Assembly (NCBI GenBank): GCA_018296165.2
Contig: JACKQL020000015.1
Coordinates: forward strand, 744,001 to 808,000
DNA length: 64,000 nucleotides
DNA from: Termitomyces sp. T153
Lineage: Eukaryota > Basidiomycota > Agaricomycetes > Agaricales > Lyophyllaceae
Direction of reading: 5' to 3'
Position numbers and translations under genes: made by a program. The notes under the pieces are model-generated. The model did no database searches. It was given only the letters and a program-made list of their open reading frames with translations, and was not told where the DNA came from. Positions 12,058 through 25,322 of the stretch are shown here, piece after piece (within the stretch, counting starts at the first letter, position 1; each line of letters begins with the position of its first letter).

Positions 12058-15000
12058 TCATTCATCTTTCTTCCCAAACATACGACCCACTCTATAAGTG
12101 ATCCTCTCCACACCAATTCCAACACCCAAGACCACGCCAACGTCCGCAACTACAACACCCAACACACCCGCCATAAAGCGTGGCGCAAACACCTTCCAGA
12201 CCATCAAATGTCGCCTCAATATCGCGGCACTCACTGCCGTCCCTAAAAGCAGTGTGGCATAGTACGCCATGTAGCCCACACCCGCCAGCGTGCTCTCCCC
12301 TTTCACTTGAACATCGGGCGCTGCTAGCTGTTCCTCGACCTGCATATCCTTATCTTTGTCTTTCGAATTCGCCTGAGGTGCTGTTGGGGTAGTGTTCATC
12401 ACCGGCGCGCGATTCCAGAGTGCGAGAAGTGGAGCTGCAAGCGCAATGAGGAGCAGCGGACCGAGGGAATTGAGGACGACGGTTACAGCTGACCACGGGT
12501 ATCTGAGATTAGCTGTAACGAGGAACGCGGACTTCCATTGTATGGATGAAATAGTCGATTGATGACCCGTGCTAAAGAACACATGAGTCCCAAGGAGTGC
12601 GAGGGGGACGATGTCTGAGAAACGGATTGGAGGAGAGGTGATCGTAGACGCGTCTGCATTAAGCAACGCCGAAGGAGTAGCCTTCGCAAATTGCACCTCG
12701 ATGCTCCTCACATCACGCACACTATCCACGACCTCCAACCATGACAGCAACGCGATCGTCGCCAGACCAATGACAATCTGGCCCGTAAGTTGCGCCGCAG
12801 CATAAACAACCCCAAGACCGATACACCAGAAAATGAGATACGGTGACCCAAACGCGTTTGCATAACCAATGACATTTACCTGTCGATTCTGTCCGGGCAC
12901 AGCTTCCCTCGACTCAAAGTCTAAGCAGATCGGCACAGCCCACCAAAGGAATCCACCACCAAAGATGGCAATGCTCAACGCCATTCTTGCCATGCCTGTC
13001 CTCACAATTCGCAACAGAGGCGCCCACCACTGCCCGAGGATCCCCGCAGAATCTGTCCATTCGACGATCCAAAAGGTAGCACCAGCAACGAGTGAAGGCC
13101 GCAGGATAAGCGGGATGAAGGAACGTGCAGCGCCGACGTCGGAGCGGCTGATCCTCAAGAAACGTGTCAACGTGTATGGGAGACCGAGGGCAGCAGGGAT
13201 GGCGAGGGCTAGAACGAGTAAAGGCGGAGAAGGCACCGTGGACGAGGCATAGAATGTGACGTGACAGTAGGGACCTTGCTCTTCGCGACATACAGTGCTG
13301 ATAGCCATGGCTCGCACGCACGCAGCGAACAGGAGGGAGAAGCCGAGAATACGGTAGCGCAAGCGACCCACAGGGGCGGTGAGACCTACCAGTGCTGAAG
13401 GCACGATAGAGGAGACAAGAAGGAAGGGCGCAATCCTATCTTCCCAGAACGTGAAAGAGTTAGAGAAAAAGGCGAGGGTGTGGAGGATGAGTATCGGGGT
13501 AGAGCTGAGGGTTTGAAAAGATATCCCTGGAGGGGAGGAGATGATAGCAATGACGGATGAGAGTAAAGAAGCAAAGAACAGGGTGTAGTCCAGTGCATCG
13601 ATGCCTGGGGTGTATAAGGAAAGCAATAGGGACACCGCGACGCCGAGAATAGCTCCACCAGCGAGACCACGAAGAAGGCGTCCTAGATAGAAGTCCAACC
13701 AATCATGCCAATTATTTTCGGCCGCCTTCAAACCGGACCAGGCAGACCAAGTGGCAACCAGGCCAATCCCAAGGACAGCCAGGCCAAGGCCCATGAGAAG
13801 AGGGTTGAACTGTGCCCACATTGACCGGCACGCTCCCAATGCGACCCAATTAAAGTTGGAAAACTTGACAAAGTTTCCGTCCTGAATCAAGGACGTGGCC
13901 TTAGTCGTAGCCCATGCAGCCTCTATCGATTGCCATGAATCGTCAAGCTCGGCTCCAGAGGGACTGGAACGATAGGTGTCCAGATATGTCTTGATTTGCG
14001 CCGCATTGAGCTCCAGAGCACGCGACAACTCAGTTCCCTTGCGATCTCGCCAGAATAGCTCAGGTATGACAGTACCCAAGTTGTTGTAGGGGATAGGAAG
14101 GCCAAGAAGGAGCGACAGGGTTGGCAGAATGTCGATTTGTTGGATATGACGATGGCGCACTGTCGTTTTGGGGAAATGCGTGTACCGAAGCAGGCCGGAA
14201 GGGGGAGAGACATGTGCTTGTGAGAATGCAGGGCCCTTGCTATACACCCAGAGTGCGGCCGATGTTTCGAGTACACCGTCACCGCCATGATCACCGGAGC
14301 GGTCCATTCCATGGTCGCCGAGGACGACTAGCAGAGTGTCGTCGTCCAATAAGTCCACAACACGCTTCAAAACATCGTTCATTTGGGTCAATTTAGCCTT
14401 CATGCTGGGGTGGTCGGGTCCTACCCGATGGCCTACGTGATCAACACCGAGAAAATGGCCAACAAGAAAGTCGAAAGGTTTTTTCGAGTCTTCTAAGAGG
14501 GGGAATAGATGATTGATTACACCTTCATCCACGGTGTGAAGATCTTCTACATTGAATGAATCATAGGGAAATGTCATGTTGGGTTCGAACGAGTCGGGGA
14601 ACACAGACATCCAGGTATCATCGCCCATGAATGCAGACTTGTAGGTCATAAGCAATATACAAGATATATACGTCTGACGACGATACCTTTTTACCAGCAA
14701 TACTCAGCTGTTTGAGTATTGAATCTTCCGTAATGGATGAAGCCCCGAAATTGTTCCCGACATCGACAAAGGTTGGTAGTGATCCTGTCGTAAGACCTTT
14801 TATGCGTTGAAGCGTAGTTGTAGGGGGGTCAGCATAGGCATTGAACAAGTGTGAATGCCTCGGACGCGATGCTGTGAGTTCCCTCGGAAGAGTCAGGACA
14901 TTGTGACAGTATTGCGAGGACGGATTTGGCGGGTCGGGAGTGACGAAGTCAAATCGCAGAGAATCAATAATTAGGAAAACGGCACGCTTGTGAAGGGGTT

Positions 15001-15142
15001 GCAGTGAGCATTTTTGGTCTGAGCACGTCGTGTAGTCTGGAAGAGATAGACGTGTCAGGAGAAAACCGCGGGTGAAAAGGTAAATTCCTGCTATGTGGAT
15101 GAATGATATCCAAAGCAGAAGGGCAAGCCTCTCCGACAACAT
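12058..15142 (-). CDS. GPI13: GPI ethanolamine phosphate transferase 3 (GPI13/PIG-O)
   Basis: Two exons, 15142-14687 and 14637-12058 (one 49-nt intron), encode 1011 aa, the usual length of the family. The enzyme acts in the ER membrane, adding the bridging ethanolamine phosphate to the third mannose of the GPI anchor. It has an N-terminal signal-anchor helix (LALLLWISFIHIAGIYLF). A lumenal alkaline-phosphatase-fold domain follows with the metal/nucleophile region AVFLIIDSLRFDFVTP, GHFLGVDHVGHRVGPDHPSM and LGDHGMDRSGDHGG. The C-terminal half has well over ten hydrophobic helices. The C-terminal residues KKDE could be a retrieval-like tail, but this is not established. Only one intron in 3 kb is unusual for this neighbourhood. 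Confidence 0.95.
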
Positions 15143-15909
15143 TTCATGAGGCAGGTCGAAAGTTGGTTGAATGATTGACGTAGTAAATCTTAATATGATC
15201 TAATCTTATCGGAAAATGCAGTCGGCCAGACCAGATTGAACGAGACTTCTATTATAATGATACGTACCGTGGATGCAGTGGGAGATGTCCTTCTTAAAGG
15301 CTCAGCATTCTGAGATTTCGCCAAACGTTCATCCGAATCTAGATTACATATCGCGCACTGTAACTTGATGTGTTGTGCTGAGTCTCTAAGCAACAAAATC
15401 GAAGCCTTTTGGCAGTGGCTTGTGAGTACTGATGATTCTGAAGGGTGACCCTAGCAATGTGTTGACATATTCTCGAGATGTGACCATTGTCCATATTGTA
15501 TCCGAATAGAATAATATTGAAATATACAGATCATGATACCTACATTTACATATAGATCGTAAGCCCCGTCTGGTGTCAGTGAATAAATGTCAGAGCAATG
15601 ATAATCCGCCTGGCGTCTCCAGCGTGAAGCCTTGATCAGTCATGGCTGGACAACGAGCCTATACTAGAATCATACGCATTCGATCTAACAATGGGTTTAC
15701 GGCGATGTGCCATGATTCTACGTATACTCTTAGAATTTTTCGTCACAAGAAGCTTTAATCGCTTTCACAGTATATTCCAGTTCACCCCGATACCAGTCTC
15801 TAACGAACGCCTTTCGACTCATCTTCCGTCGAAGTTTGATTGCAAAAACAGCGAGATCTCAATTTGGTTCTTCAATGTCGATTTCGTGGCAGTAATATAG
15901 TCACACAGT
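15143..15909. other. Intergenic region, GPI13 promoter side and DCTN6 3' flank
   Basis: No gene seen in 767 bp. Both neighbours lie on the minus strand, so this should contain the GPI13 promoter and the 3' UTR of the dynactin gene. Confidence 0.4.
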
Positions 15910-16653
15910 CTACGTGCCATCGCCCCGCCTCAACCGATTGAATTTCGGCAACATTTCTCGTAGATACTCCGCATGCTTTCTCCTTAACTCTGCCTCCTGT
16001 ACCTTCCCTCTCCCACTCCAAGTTCTTCTCTCAGCAGCAGGTCCATAGACGGTTGTGTAGTCATCAAGAACTTCGTCCTCTGTAGGAACAAGAAGGCATC
16101 CAGCCCCAATGACACAATAGGAACCAAGGCGGACGGTATGGTGAACACGCGCACGCGTTGATATTGTGTTAAGATTTCCTATTGTTGGAGCCTCAACTCC
16201 TGAAGGTGTGGTAGGCATTTCACTTAAGTCTGATGAGACGTTACGCACGACATCCGATCTCAAAGAGATTATCATCACCAATACGCATAACTTCCTTTCT
16301 CCTGATAAAAGAAATTTGACGTTCTGGAAAGATATCTGAGTCGTGTGTGCATACCGGTTGACGATAATAGAACCCTCTTCAATTATACATCCACTCCCTA
16401 TGACTATTGGTCCAGCAATGGCAAAAATAGTTGCTTTGGGGTGCACAATAGACCCTTGGGTCGGGATGAACTGTGAGTCAAAACTGAAGAACTCAAAGCC
16501 GTACCAGCTCCAATGGTTATATCGCCTTTCAACTCAACATCCTGGCAAACGACTGCTCTTGAATGAATGGTAAATTTGTCGCGACTAGTACCCAAACCTT
16601 TCAGCTTTCAGCGTTGGATTGCATGTAAAGAAGAGAGCCTACATTGGGGGCAT
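15910..16653 (-). CDS. DCTN6: Dynactin subunit 6 (p27), left-handed beta-helix protein
   Basis: Five exons (16653-16643, 16584-16505, 16454-16355, 16301-16249, 16199-15910) sum to 534 nt, giving 177 aa. The first exon is only 11 nt (MPPI). Hexapeptide-repeat strands run through IHSRAVVCQDVELKGDITIG, VHPKATIFAIAGPIVIG, CIIEEGSIIVNR, MRIGDDNLFEIGCRV and IGNLNTISTRARVHHTVRLG. The end is an alpha-helical tail, KVQEAELRRKHAEYLREML. p27 caps the pointed-end complex of dynactin, the dynein cofactor for microtubule transport. Introns are 49-58 nt. Confidence 0.9.
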
Positions 16654-19600
16654 ACTTCGATATGTGCGCCCTGCGAGCTTGAGGATTAACTATCCAAACT
16701 ATTCATGGACTCAGTGATTATGGTCAGTCAACAGGTTAGAATCGACCTCGAAAGTTTGCGTGTGTTATTAAGGTAGGTGTCAAAATCTGTAAATCGAGAT
16801 GAACTTGTAGTTAATTTTTATTGTGAAGAAAACACACTAGAATGCACAATTACAAGCAAACGCGCTTGAAACCTTAGTATCGCTCCTGAACCATAGCCTA
16901 TGTCGCTCCGAGTCCTTCCTTTTTCATTGTACCAGCTTTCGGCTTCTTCCTTACGACAGAATGTCGCCCATGACCAGTCGTCGGCGTTTTACATGAAGTT
17001 GAACCATCGCAAGGTCTGAGTCATCATAGTGAAGGTGATGTCGCCAGGTCTCTTTGGTCGTTTGATGGATACTCCAGATACCAGCAATATCCACGAGAAC
17101 GCTACGAGGATATGCTATGTCTCTCCCGAACTCGACGTTATCAAGTTCATTTCTCCATCTCTCTCTTTTCTTACGGCCTATAGAATTTTTCTATAGAAAA
17201 GTCAATGATCGACGCCAAAGGTCTATTCATCGCTAGCCTCTGTCCTGCCACGTTCACTTTCTGCTACCTCTGGTTATGCTTTAGGCGGTGGCACTCCCAC
17301 GCAGACATCGGAACCGAAATCACAACTACTTCTAATGATCAGGACCTCTTCTCCACCTATAATAACTCGGAGCACTGACATCCCAGACCAACTTTCTGTA
17401 CGTCTAGCGCGTTCAAATAAAGCGATCCGAGAAATACCAGTCTACCCTCTTCAAGTAATTTTGGCGTATGAGCTTGGAAACCCGGAGTCTCAGTAGCTAT
17501 GTTCTAAATCGGTGGGACTATCTTGATCCTTCGGGAACCTGCGGCTGTCTATTTTATTTTACCGCAAAGGAGGTGGGACAATGCTACCAAACGCGGATGG
17601 TCATGCGGTACTCTTAACCAGGTCTTTCGTAGTGTAAGTGTGATCTAGGACGTTTATTTCATTCTCGTGTTTCACAAGCTTTTCCGATCATGGAGAAAGA
17701 GTGTCAATTGAAGCCTGGGTCTTCATAAAGCCTTACTCAGTCATTCAGGGGCGCACTGGTGTTCTATATCCACGTACGATGTCGTGGCGCATCATTCAAT
17801 CGGGCTGAATATGAAATGCCAGTACTTACGGCACAGCCATAGTCCACTTATGCATCGACAGACCCAGTCCATTTTCCGAAGAACAGAATGGCGAAGTGAT
17901 GAGTTTCGAAGGAAGATCAGCTGGTGCATGTGACTTTCATAAACAACGCTCATTTGTGTCCTTCAAGTTCCGCCGAGGTCGTAACCGGAGCCTGTGTAAA
18001 AAAATTCCCTTAGGTGATGCACCTATGAACGTATTTTGCCTTTGTCAAATTTATATTGTCTATCCAGCCTATCGCCGGTCGTTAATAAGTGCTGGCAGTG
18101 ACGGTTGATATTACATCTGTCAACCGTGTGGGGCACCAGATTCCTTACAGCTATGCTGCTATGTAAGCATATCGTGGTAAAAAATGGCTTCCCCAGGAAT
18201 GCATGAGACTTACACTAACGTCATGATAAGAGCGACAGCGATACTTTTACTTTCTCCAATGACCAATCATATGGAAGATGATGAACCCACTGTGCACTCA
18301 TCAGTTGCTCTTGGAGCCGCAGTGACCTTTGATCAGCTGCAGGCGCGTTCTTCAGCTCTTTTCTCACTGCCTGTGTCCATTTCTCGTGGGTATATACCTT
18401 CACGCACAGCTCCCCTGGTCCGAGATCGGGCCTATCATAGCAAGACATCTTGTCTTCTGTTTTATAAAGTAGACAAACGACAGACACATTCTATTGGACG
18501 TGGGTGCTTCTTTCTCCTCCTCCTGTCATCAGCGCGTGGTCGTTCGTGAGTTTCGTAAGCTTAGCAATGTTATAATGGAGGGGCACTTCTTAGGTTACCA
18601 AGAACAAGAAGTAATCTTTGCCCGACAATCAATACTCATCAATACTCAAAGTTTCTAGATGGCAGCCGAGGATTCTTTGCAGGCTGCCGGAGAAGACAGG
18701 ATGGTTCGGCGTTAGGGAGCATCAGTCATGCCTGAATGTGAAAATGGAAGCTATGCACGAAGCTCATCTTTATACCAATAATAAGAAAAGTAATCTTGTT
18801 AGGCTAGAGTTGTACAAGCCGGATGAAACGAACGTTTGCAATCCGTTGGTACTCTATATATCATATGTTACATGGTCTTGGGCATATGTACTAATTTCGC
18901 CAATCAGCTATCCTTGGAGTCGTTCCGGGGAACAGCGTACAACTTCAAAGCTATCATTGTGATCATTGCCGGTCCCTAAAGAGAGGTACTTCATGAGCAG
19001 AGACCTTTGCTTCCAAAAGGTACCAACTTGAAACGAAAGCGTTGGCACCCCGGAAGGAAGCATAGACGTTACAATATTCGAGTTACCATTCCATATCTCG
19101 TAAACTCTCATCGGTGGAACTACTGGATGTGAATGACAGCTTGAATATGGCAATTCAGGACAACACGTACGTTTACGGCTAACCGAGGTGGACGAATAGG
19201 GGTGGGATTGGTTAGGGATCAAAAATTGATGGCATGGCAGAATGCCAATGAGGCACCCACAACGCGTCGCTAGTTGCAATATTGACGCGTCATTACGCGT
19301 CATTACGTCTCTCTGTCCAAGCTCATCTGCTTCTGCACGAAACAAGGCGCGTCTTCTCCTAGGAGAGCCCAAGTAAGGAGAGTTGGGCGTCTTGGTCTCC
19401 GGCGGTATCCGTTGGCGCTGATCCGTGGTTTCGCCAGGCCATGAGGTGTGAGGACTTGCCGACTGAGATCAACTGAGAGATAGGCGTTTACGCCTGACGA
19501 TCGCGTGAGCAGTCTTGTCGCAGGTCACAAGGATTACAAAATGCAGAGGATCGTGAGATAATGAGGGTTGATGTAATATAATCACAGACGAACATAAGCG

Positions 19601-20201
19601 ATGATGCCCAAGTGCCCAACTTACATACCCGTGGAGCAGCAGGGTCCAGGCCCTCAGGTCCGGTGGTAGAGCAACCGAAATAACGATTACGGCGAAAGCA
19701 TCAGTTCGTTCATCTTACGAGTAGATAATCACGGTGCAGAGTTAGACAATGGTTATTTACAAACCTGATGGAGACGTGTGACTGTATTAACTGTGTTGAG
19801 ATGGCGGGCTTAGATCAAGGTTGTTATCAGAGTCCCGGCCGCAGAAGAAGCCTGTCCTTGAGGCTACCAAAAGAGACGACCCTGCATCAACAGAAGCCAT
19901 GCAAGAAAAAAAAATCTTGTTGGCAGATGTACAAGTACAAAGAGGAGGTTGGGATGATACTTAGAGAGAGCTTCGAGGGAGGATTGCTGGATACCATTGA
20001 CAGGGAATGAAGTTGGGAGAGCAAGAACCTGGATTGAAGCGCCCTGAGCCGTGATGGTAGCTTTTACTTTTTACGATCATCACACTTTGGCGAAAATATA
20101 TAAACGAAATGCCGGATTCTCATCGGACCCTGTCGTGTGTTCCCCTCTCTCGAGTCTGTCCAGCACTGCGTTAGGCGGCTGCTCTCCTCATCGTCCTCGC
20201 C
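16654..20201. other. 3.5-kb gene-poor stretch
   Basis: I find no supported gene. The best leftover is an 88-codon minus-strand frame at 18221-18487 (KWTQAVRKELKNAPAADQ...), which could be an exon or a relic but has no recognisable family. There is an 8-bp perfect inverted repeat at 17178-17196 (arms CTATAGAA/TTCTATAG, 3-nt loop). A short direct repeat (ATTACGCGTC-like) lies near 19285-19305. The remainder looks like ordinary non-coding DNA. Confidence 0.4.
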
Positions 20202-20978
20202 ATGCCCTCTCTCCGTCGTTCCATCTCATCTCCCGCTGTTAGGTCCTCTCCTTATCCAGCTCTCTCCAGCGCTGTCTCTGGCGGACTGGGAGCTCGTTCC
20301 AGCGGCCGTAGGCGCTCGACGGGCTCAGAGACGAGCACTAGAAGAGTTTTGGCCGACATCGAGTGGTGGAAGGTCGTCGACGGTCAGCGTGATGCTGACG
20401 CTGACCAGGAGTCGGACGAACCCAACCGGGACCAGGCACCTGATTCACCTTCAGGACTTGGTTCGGCACTGGAGGAGCTTCTGAATACCTCTGTGCTATT
20501 CGGTGCGGGCATTGGTGCTGAGCACACTCTTATGATACCGCTCGCGGTGAGCTCATATGAGGTTGGTATCGTTGTTTTATTACATACAGTATTCCATAGT
20601 ACTGATACTCGGTAGTCCTCTCAAGCGTTGCCAATCAATGAGTTTGCAGCTTTGTCGATCAGCCCTCAGACGCCCACGAGAAGGGGACACACGCGTACCT
20701 CCTCAGCGTCGTCCTTGGATTCAACGCCCGAGGCTGCTCAGCCTGCCACCTTTGAAGGTCTGCGTCTATCTATTCCGGATGCAGAATCGGAAACCTTAGA
20801 GCTTCCCAACTTCCCTATTCTTCAACGTGGTATGAGAAGCTCAGCAATGGCTTCGCCGCTGTTCGCCTCGCATGGACATTCTTTCTCAGACTTCCTGTCC
20901 TTCAGGAACGACAGCGTTACCCATTATGCGGACTTCAGTGTCTCGCCCCTCTCTGCAGCGCCCAACCTTTGCAATTGA
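20202..20978 (+). CDS. Ser/Pro-rich conserved fungal protein of unknown function
   Basis: Two exons, 20202-20561 and 20616-20978 (54-nt intron), encode 240 aa. It starts MPSLRRSISSPAVRSSPYPA and holds the patch RRVLADIEWWKVVDGQ. In exon 2 it is rich in SP/TP and RTSS motifs (SISPQTPTRRGHTRTSS), which look like phosphorylation sites. No known domain, signal peptide or membrane helix is visible. From memory such N-termini recur in agaricomycete hypothetical proteins, but I cannot check this. Much of it is probably disordered, so a regulatory or adaptor role is possible. A TATATAAA-like element at about 20097-20104 lies about 100 bp upstream of the ATG. Confidence 0.75.
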
Positions 20979-22413
20979 GGTATTTGGATCGCTCCATAAA
21001 ATCATGATGACGGACTCCGACCACGACGAACACACGTTCTTACTCTTCTCATTGCGCCTGCGCTCAAAAAAGGTGTTCCTTCCTCTTTCTATTCACCGAC
21101 AACATTTCAACCGTCTGTCGTCACCACCGCCATTAGCATCACCAGATCGATCATCTTTCGATTTTATTCCCAAACTCCTAGGCCATCCGCCCACCATTCC
21201 GCGCGGCACGCATCAGCGTTAACCATCTCATCTACCCGTCCTTTCTTGTTTCCAACGACCCGCACTGACACTCATCTTTCACGCCCATCTTCTCGACTCC
21301 CGCACCTTGTGTCTTGATTTCATTTCCATCGCATTGCTGCACGAACCTTCACGGCTTATTATTCTTGACTATTCATATTTGCTATTTACCCTTCTGCTTT
21401 TCTTAAAAGTAAGCAGGGGCATCTGGACTTCTGACGCCTTTACGACCCTTGTCATTCTCCTTTACGCGTTTACGTCTATATCACTCCTCATTGCATCATT
21501 GTAAAGACTAGACATGCATTCCCTCATCTTATTTTTCTTTACTTTCCTTTCCATTTTCACCAATCAAAACTTACTAGTACTGATTGGGCATCGATTTCTT
21601 CCCTAGGTGCATTCTTGAATTCTGCTGTAACGACACATCACGAAATTGACTTTGCTTGTTTCGCTATCTATCTACATCTCCCCCTGTCTCAATATCAAAT
21701 TTGAAATTATAAGCGTCAGTCGAACCCAATTGTGTCCACTCTTGTTCCTCGCGTGTATTTCGCTTAAGGCTATGTCCTTATTCCCGTTATGTATGTAAAA
21801 AATAACCGCGCCCACGTCAACCAATAACCTATCACCGCCTCGCGCTAAAAACGAGGGAAATATGATACATATATGTAAAAAGGATCCACATAATCTCGAG
21901 CCTTCCAAAGGAAATATAGCTTGAAACAAGGTCGGAATTATTGAGATCGGTCCCCACGTCGACTATCTCAAAGTTTGCGTTCGGCCCAGAACCCTCCGCA
22001 CGTTTTCCGATGACCCCGTCGGGCGCGAAAAGCACGGCATACGACCATAATCCAGAACAAGAAACAACGCAACGAGCCTGACAGTCTTATCATACTCTGC
22101 GTTATAGAATGATGCATATGGCCGGACATAGATAGATCGTGAAATCGTGGGCTACCCCCCTGCTCCCTCCTCCGTCCCAACCCGCTCAGAAATCAGGCGT
22201 AGGGGTAAATCCATCAAATTGACTCTACGCCATTGTGTGGCATTGGGCGAGGAGCTAGAAGGAAGGACACCCGTGGCTGTCGGGTTTCGCTGTGAGGTAA
22301 AGTAGCCAACTCTTTTCTGTGCGGCGCCGCGCGACGTAAAAGCCAGTGGTGCGTTCCATGTCAGAAGGAACGAGCTTTGATTTTAGGGCGTGAAGGCTCG
22401 TCATGGAATGGCC
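20979..22413. other. Intergenic region between convergent genes
   Basis: 1.4 kb with pyrimidine-rich tracts and no supported gene. The two neighbours converge on it, so it should hold both 3' UTRs. Confidence 0.4.
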
Positions 22414-24217
22414 TCAACGCTTCATGCCGAGGTAAACTTCGGGACCAGATACTTTGCTCCACCGTGATGAAGCGATAGGACCATAACGAGCTACGACATG
22501 TAATGGAGGTGCCGGGGCGTGCTTTGGGATAGGTGGAGGTGGAGGCCGCATGTGTGTTTGTGGGGGAGGATGTTGGGATTGGGAATGAGAAGCCGCACTG
22601 AGACGCTGTTTCCATGCATTACGAATGGCCATCGAGCGTGAAAGAAGCTAGCAGGGTTAATTAAATCGACGGCTGAACGGCGGGATGGATTAGAACTTAC
22701 ACCTTCCTTCTCGACACCCTCGACGATGCTTTTTATGATGTTTTCAACTACATTACAGTGGTTTCCATTCGGTTTGTCGTCTCGGAAGCGCATCATGCGC
22801 CAATGTGATGCAACAGCGTCCCAATACACTTCAACTATTCGGTCATCGACTTGCTCACGCGATAGCTTGAGTCTATGAAAGGAGGTAATCAGTAGACACA
22901 AAGATATCCCCTCGCCGCGAGACAAGAGGCTGGCAAAACAGGGTGAACGTACTTCTGCCATTCTTCATCATCAACATACATCTCATCATACAGTTCGTAT
23001 TTCGCAACTCCGCGTTCATCGCCGCACCACACGTGCAGAAGGAATACAGGCTTCGCATGGAAGTCAGGCTTCTCAGGTTGATTGCGGAGAGGAGGAAAAC
23101 GCAATTCGAGCTTGAAGTCAATCGAATTCTCAGAGGGAGGTTTCCATTTCATGCTCGAGGTAAGTTAACACGGAAAGAAACGGAAGTGAAGGGGGAAAAA
23201 CAGACGAACATGTTAGGATCTGTGCCTGGGGTATAGGGAGTGTTGACGCAGGTGTAGATGAGGCCATCGTTGCCGTGCTGTAACGCCGGGATATCGACAG
23301 CAAACACCTTGTCAACATGGTAAGAAAAGTTGATTTCCTTTACTTTGATGCTGCAAACCGAGTCTTAGGGAGGAGGAAGGATTATCAGCCCAGGAACGTA
23401 CTCGAAAGGTTGAGATTTAACCATATGAGGATGATCTTCCAGCATTTTAGCATATGGTTTGTAGAACCATTCCTGGAGTCTCTGAAAGTCTGAATGAGTG
23501 GCGATCAGACAATTGTATACGGAAAACACACTCCGTATCGTTTATCCAGAGGCCGCGACATAACATTCGCTTCGTCCACCACCAAGCAATCAAACGCCAA
23601 AAAGCGCAAGGTTTGCTACAAACGCGTCAACAAATCGCGTATGCCAAAAGCGGTAATACCCGCACCTCCTTCGTTCGTGGATTTACATCAATAACAAGCT
23701 CTCCATCGATGAGCGTATCGCGCAATGGCATCATAGGATTCTCATGGTGCGGGAAAAATATACCACTAACCGTGTGATATGTATTGTGACGGTCGATCTT
23801 CAAACATAATTATCAACATCTTCAAGGGCTAGCACATACACGGGATAACGTGGATACGCACCAGATAAAGCGACTGATCTCCCGAGACGAGATTCGTGTT
23901 GATCAGAAAGAGAACGCGGACGCCATCGGACTTTTCGCAAACCCAGTAGCTGTTTAATGTAAGCAGTTGACCAGACATACTATCAGAAAATTAGCATACT
24001 CTGCACTCTCCAACTTATCAAGATCCCTGGCACCGAAGCTCACGGGCTGACTGCCAGGAAACCTAAATATTGAGGTGAGCACGTCGGCCGTCGTGAGACA
24101 GCGCAACTACCTGGGTCGATCCATATGACATATCTTGGCGACATGGGCTTTGAGCCAGTTTTCTTGTTCAGAATTACGCGGTACGAGGGTGCCTGGTATG
24201 TCTGGAATGACGGGCAT
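22414..24217 (-). CDS. CEG1: mRNA guanylyltransferase (capping enzyme alpha subunit)
   Basis: Ten exons (24217-24111, 24062-24000, 23949-23862, 23797-23666, 23615-23532, 23481-23402, 23350-23210, 23153-22953, 22872-22701, 22647-22414) sum to 1302 nt, giving 433 aa. The nuclear enzyme transfers GMP to the 5' diphosphate end of nascent mRNA. All nucleotidyltransferase motifs are visible: I, CEKSDGVR with catalytic Lys63; III, LIDGELVID; IV, LAFDCLVVDE; V, HGNDGLIYT and MKWKPPSENS; VI, WRMMRFRDDKPNGN. As in other fungi, the triphosphatase is not fused. The C-terminus is proline-rich. Introns are 48-58 nt. Confidence 0.93.
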
Positions 24218-24389
24218 AACCAGGCGCGACAAGGGAGTTTGAGTTCAAAGAATCAAATAAATGCACAGCCTTAGTAAGCACACTTGGCGGTGTTCATATC
24301 TCACACAATATAAGTTGCATTCGTGCGACTCCCTACACGCGAATAATACAGTGAGAAAAGCTACATGAAAAGTACAATAAGAAAAATGA

Positions 24390-25122
24390 TCATCGGTCCT
24401 CTGCCCATTCCTGAAAACAAGACTTAGACACTGATCGACAAGAAAGAAGGAAGTTTGTCTTACATTCTCTTTCCTAATTTGCGCCTGAAGAACGAGTCAG
24501 AATTTGAAGATCAAAAGTCTGGTGATACGTACCTCCTCTTCGGGCGTGAAATCGTTGACGATATTGAAGAGCTTGCGAATTTCTTCAGGCGTCTTCCCTT
24601 TAATCATGTTGGCAACAGTCTTGCAACCGACATCACTGGCAGGAATAAGAAATATGTTAGATAACGTGGCGCGAAACATACAGCAGAGGCTTGATATCAA
24701 GGTAGTTGGCAGCGAGGATGATCTCGAAAAGCATCTCCTGGTCAACAGTAATGAATTTCTGGTCCCATTCGCTGATGTCTGTTGTGCGCTTGCGCGTCTC
24801 ATCCTGGTTTGAGTCGGCGTCGGCAGCGGGTAGAGGTTCGCCGCGGTGGTGCTCGCAGTATTCGAGGACCTGACTGATAGTGAGGCGCACCGATGGGGCT
24901 CAAATAGACAACATACCTTCTTCAAGACGCTAGAAGAGACGTTGGGCAAGGGAATCGGCTGATCTGACTCGCCAACATCTGTATTGGGTGAATTTAAGTT
25001 TGGAGTAGGTACATGTGATCGAGATACCAACCCTCAAGCATGTTCTTGATGAGAACGGAGCGCTCGACAACGTCCTTGTCAGCGGTAAATTGCTCGTTGT
25101 CAGAGGTGACGAGGAGGACCAT
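24390..25122 (-). CDS. SKP1: SKP1, adaptor of SCF ubiquitin ligases
   Basis: Six exons (25122-25032, 24978-24917, 24869-24682, 24635-24533, 24484-24464, 24410-24390) sum to 486 nt, giving 161 aa, the normal SKP1 length. SKP1 links F-box proteins to cullin-1. The BTB/POZ-like N-terminus ([21 protein letters not shown]) is followed by [13 protein letters not shown], the dimerisation/F-box-binding part [20 protein letters not shown], and the C-terminal [18 protein letters not shown]...FTPEEEAQIRKENEWAEDR. The last two exons carry just seven codons each. The promoter region is shared with bL27m. Confidence 0.95.
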
Positions 25123-25322
25123 TGTAGCTTTAGTGAGTAGTTAGAGACGAGTGTGGCGTTGAGAGAAGTGATATAGGTTTGGAAATGATTGAGGGGAATT
25201 ATATCAGACCCCGCCTCGGCGATAGCCGATGTGCCACGGACATACAATTTGTGGGTGTCCACTTTACACAATTAGTCTTTTGTCCCAAAGGCGGTGTCCA
25301 TTTGCCCTTGTACTCCTGAGTC
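25123..25322. promoter_or_regulatory. Bidirectional promoter SKP1 / bL27m
   Basis: The two divergent start codons are exactly 200 bp apart, so this interval must drive both genes. No TATA box stands out. Confidence 0.45.

Noticed and set aside
17178..17196. Perfect 8-bp inverted repeat
   Set aside because: Isolated, no T-run or adjacent gene end to support a functional terminator or site; such a palindrome can occur by chance.
18221..18487. 88-codon minus-strand frame (KWTQAVRKELKNAPAADQ)
   Set aside because: Looks mildly protein-like, but I find no start context, splice partner or family, so it is not called as a gene.
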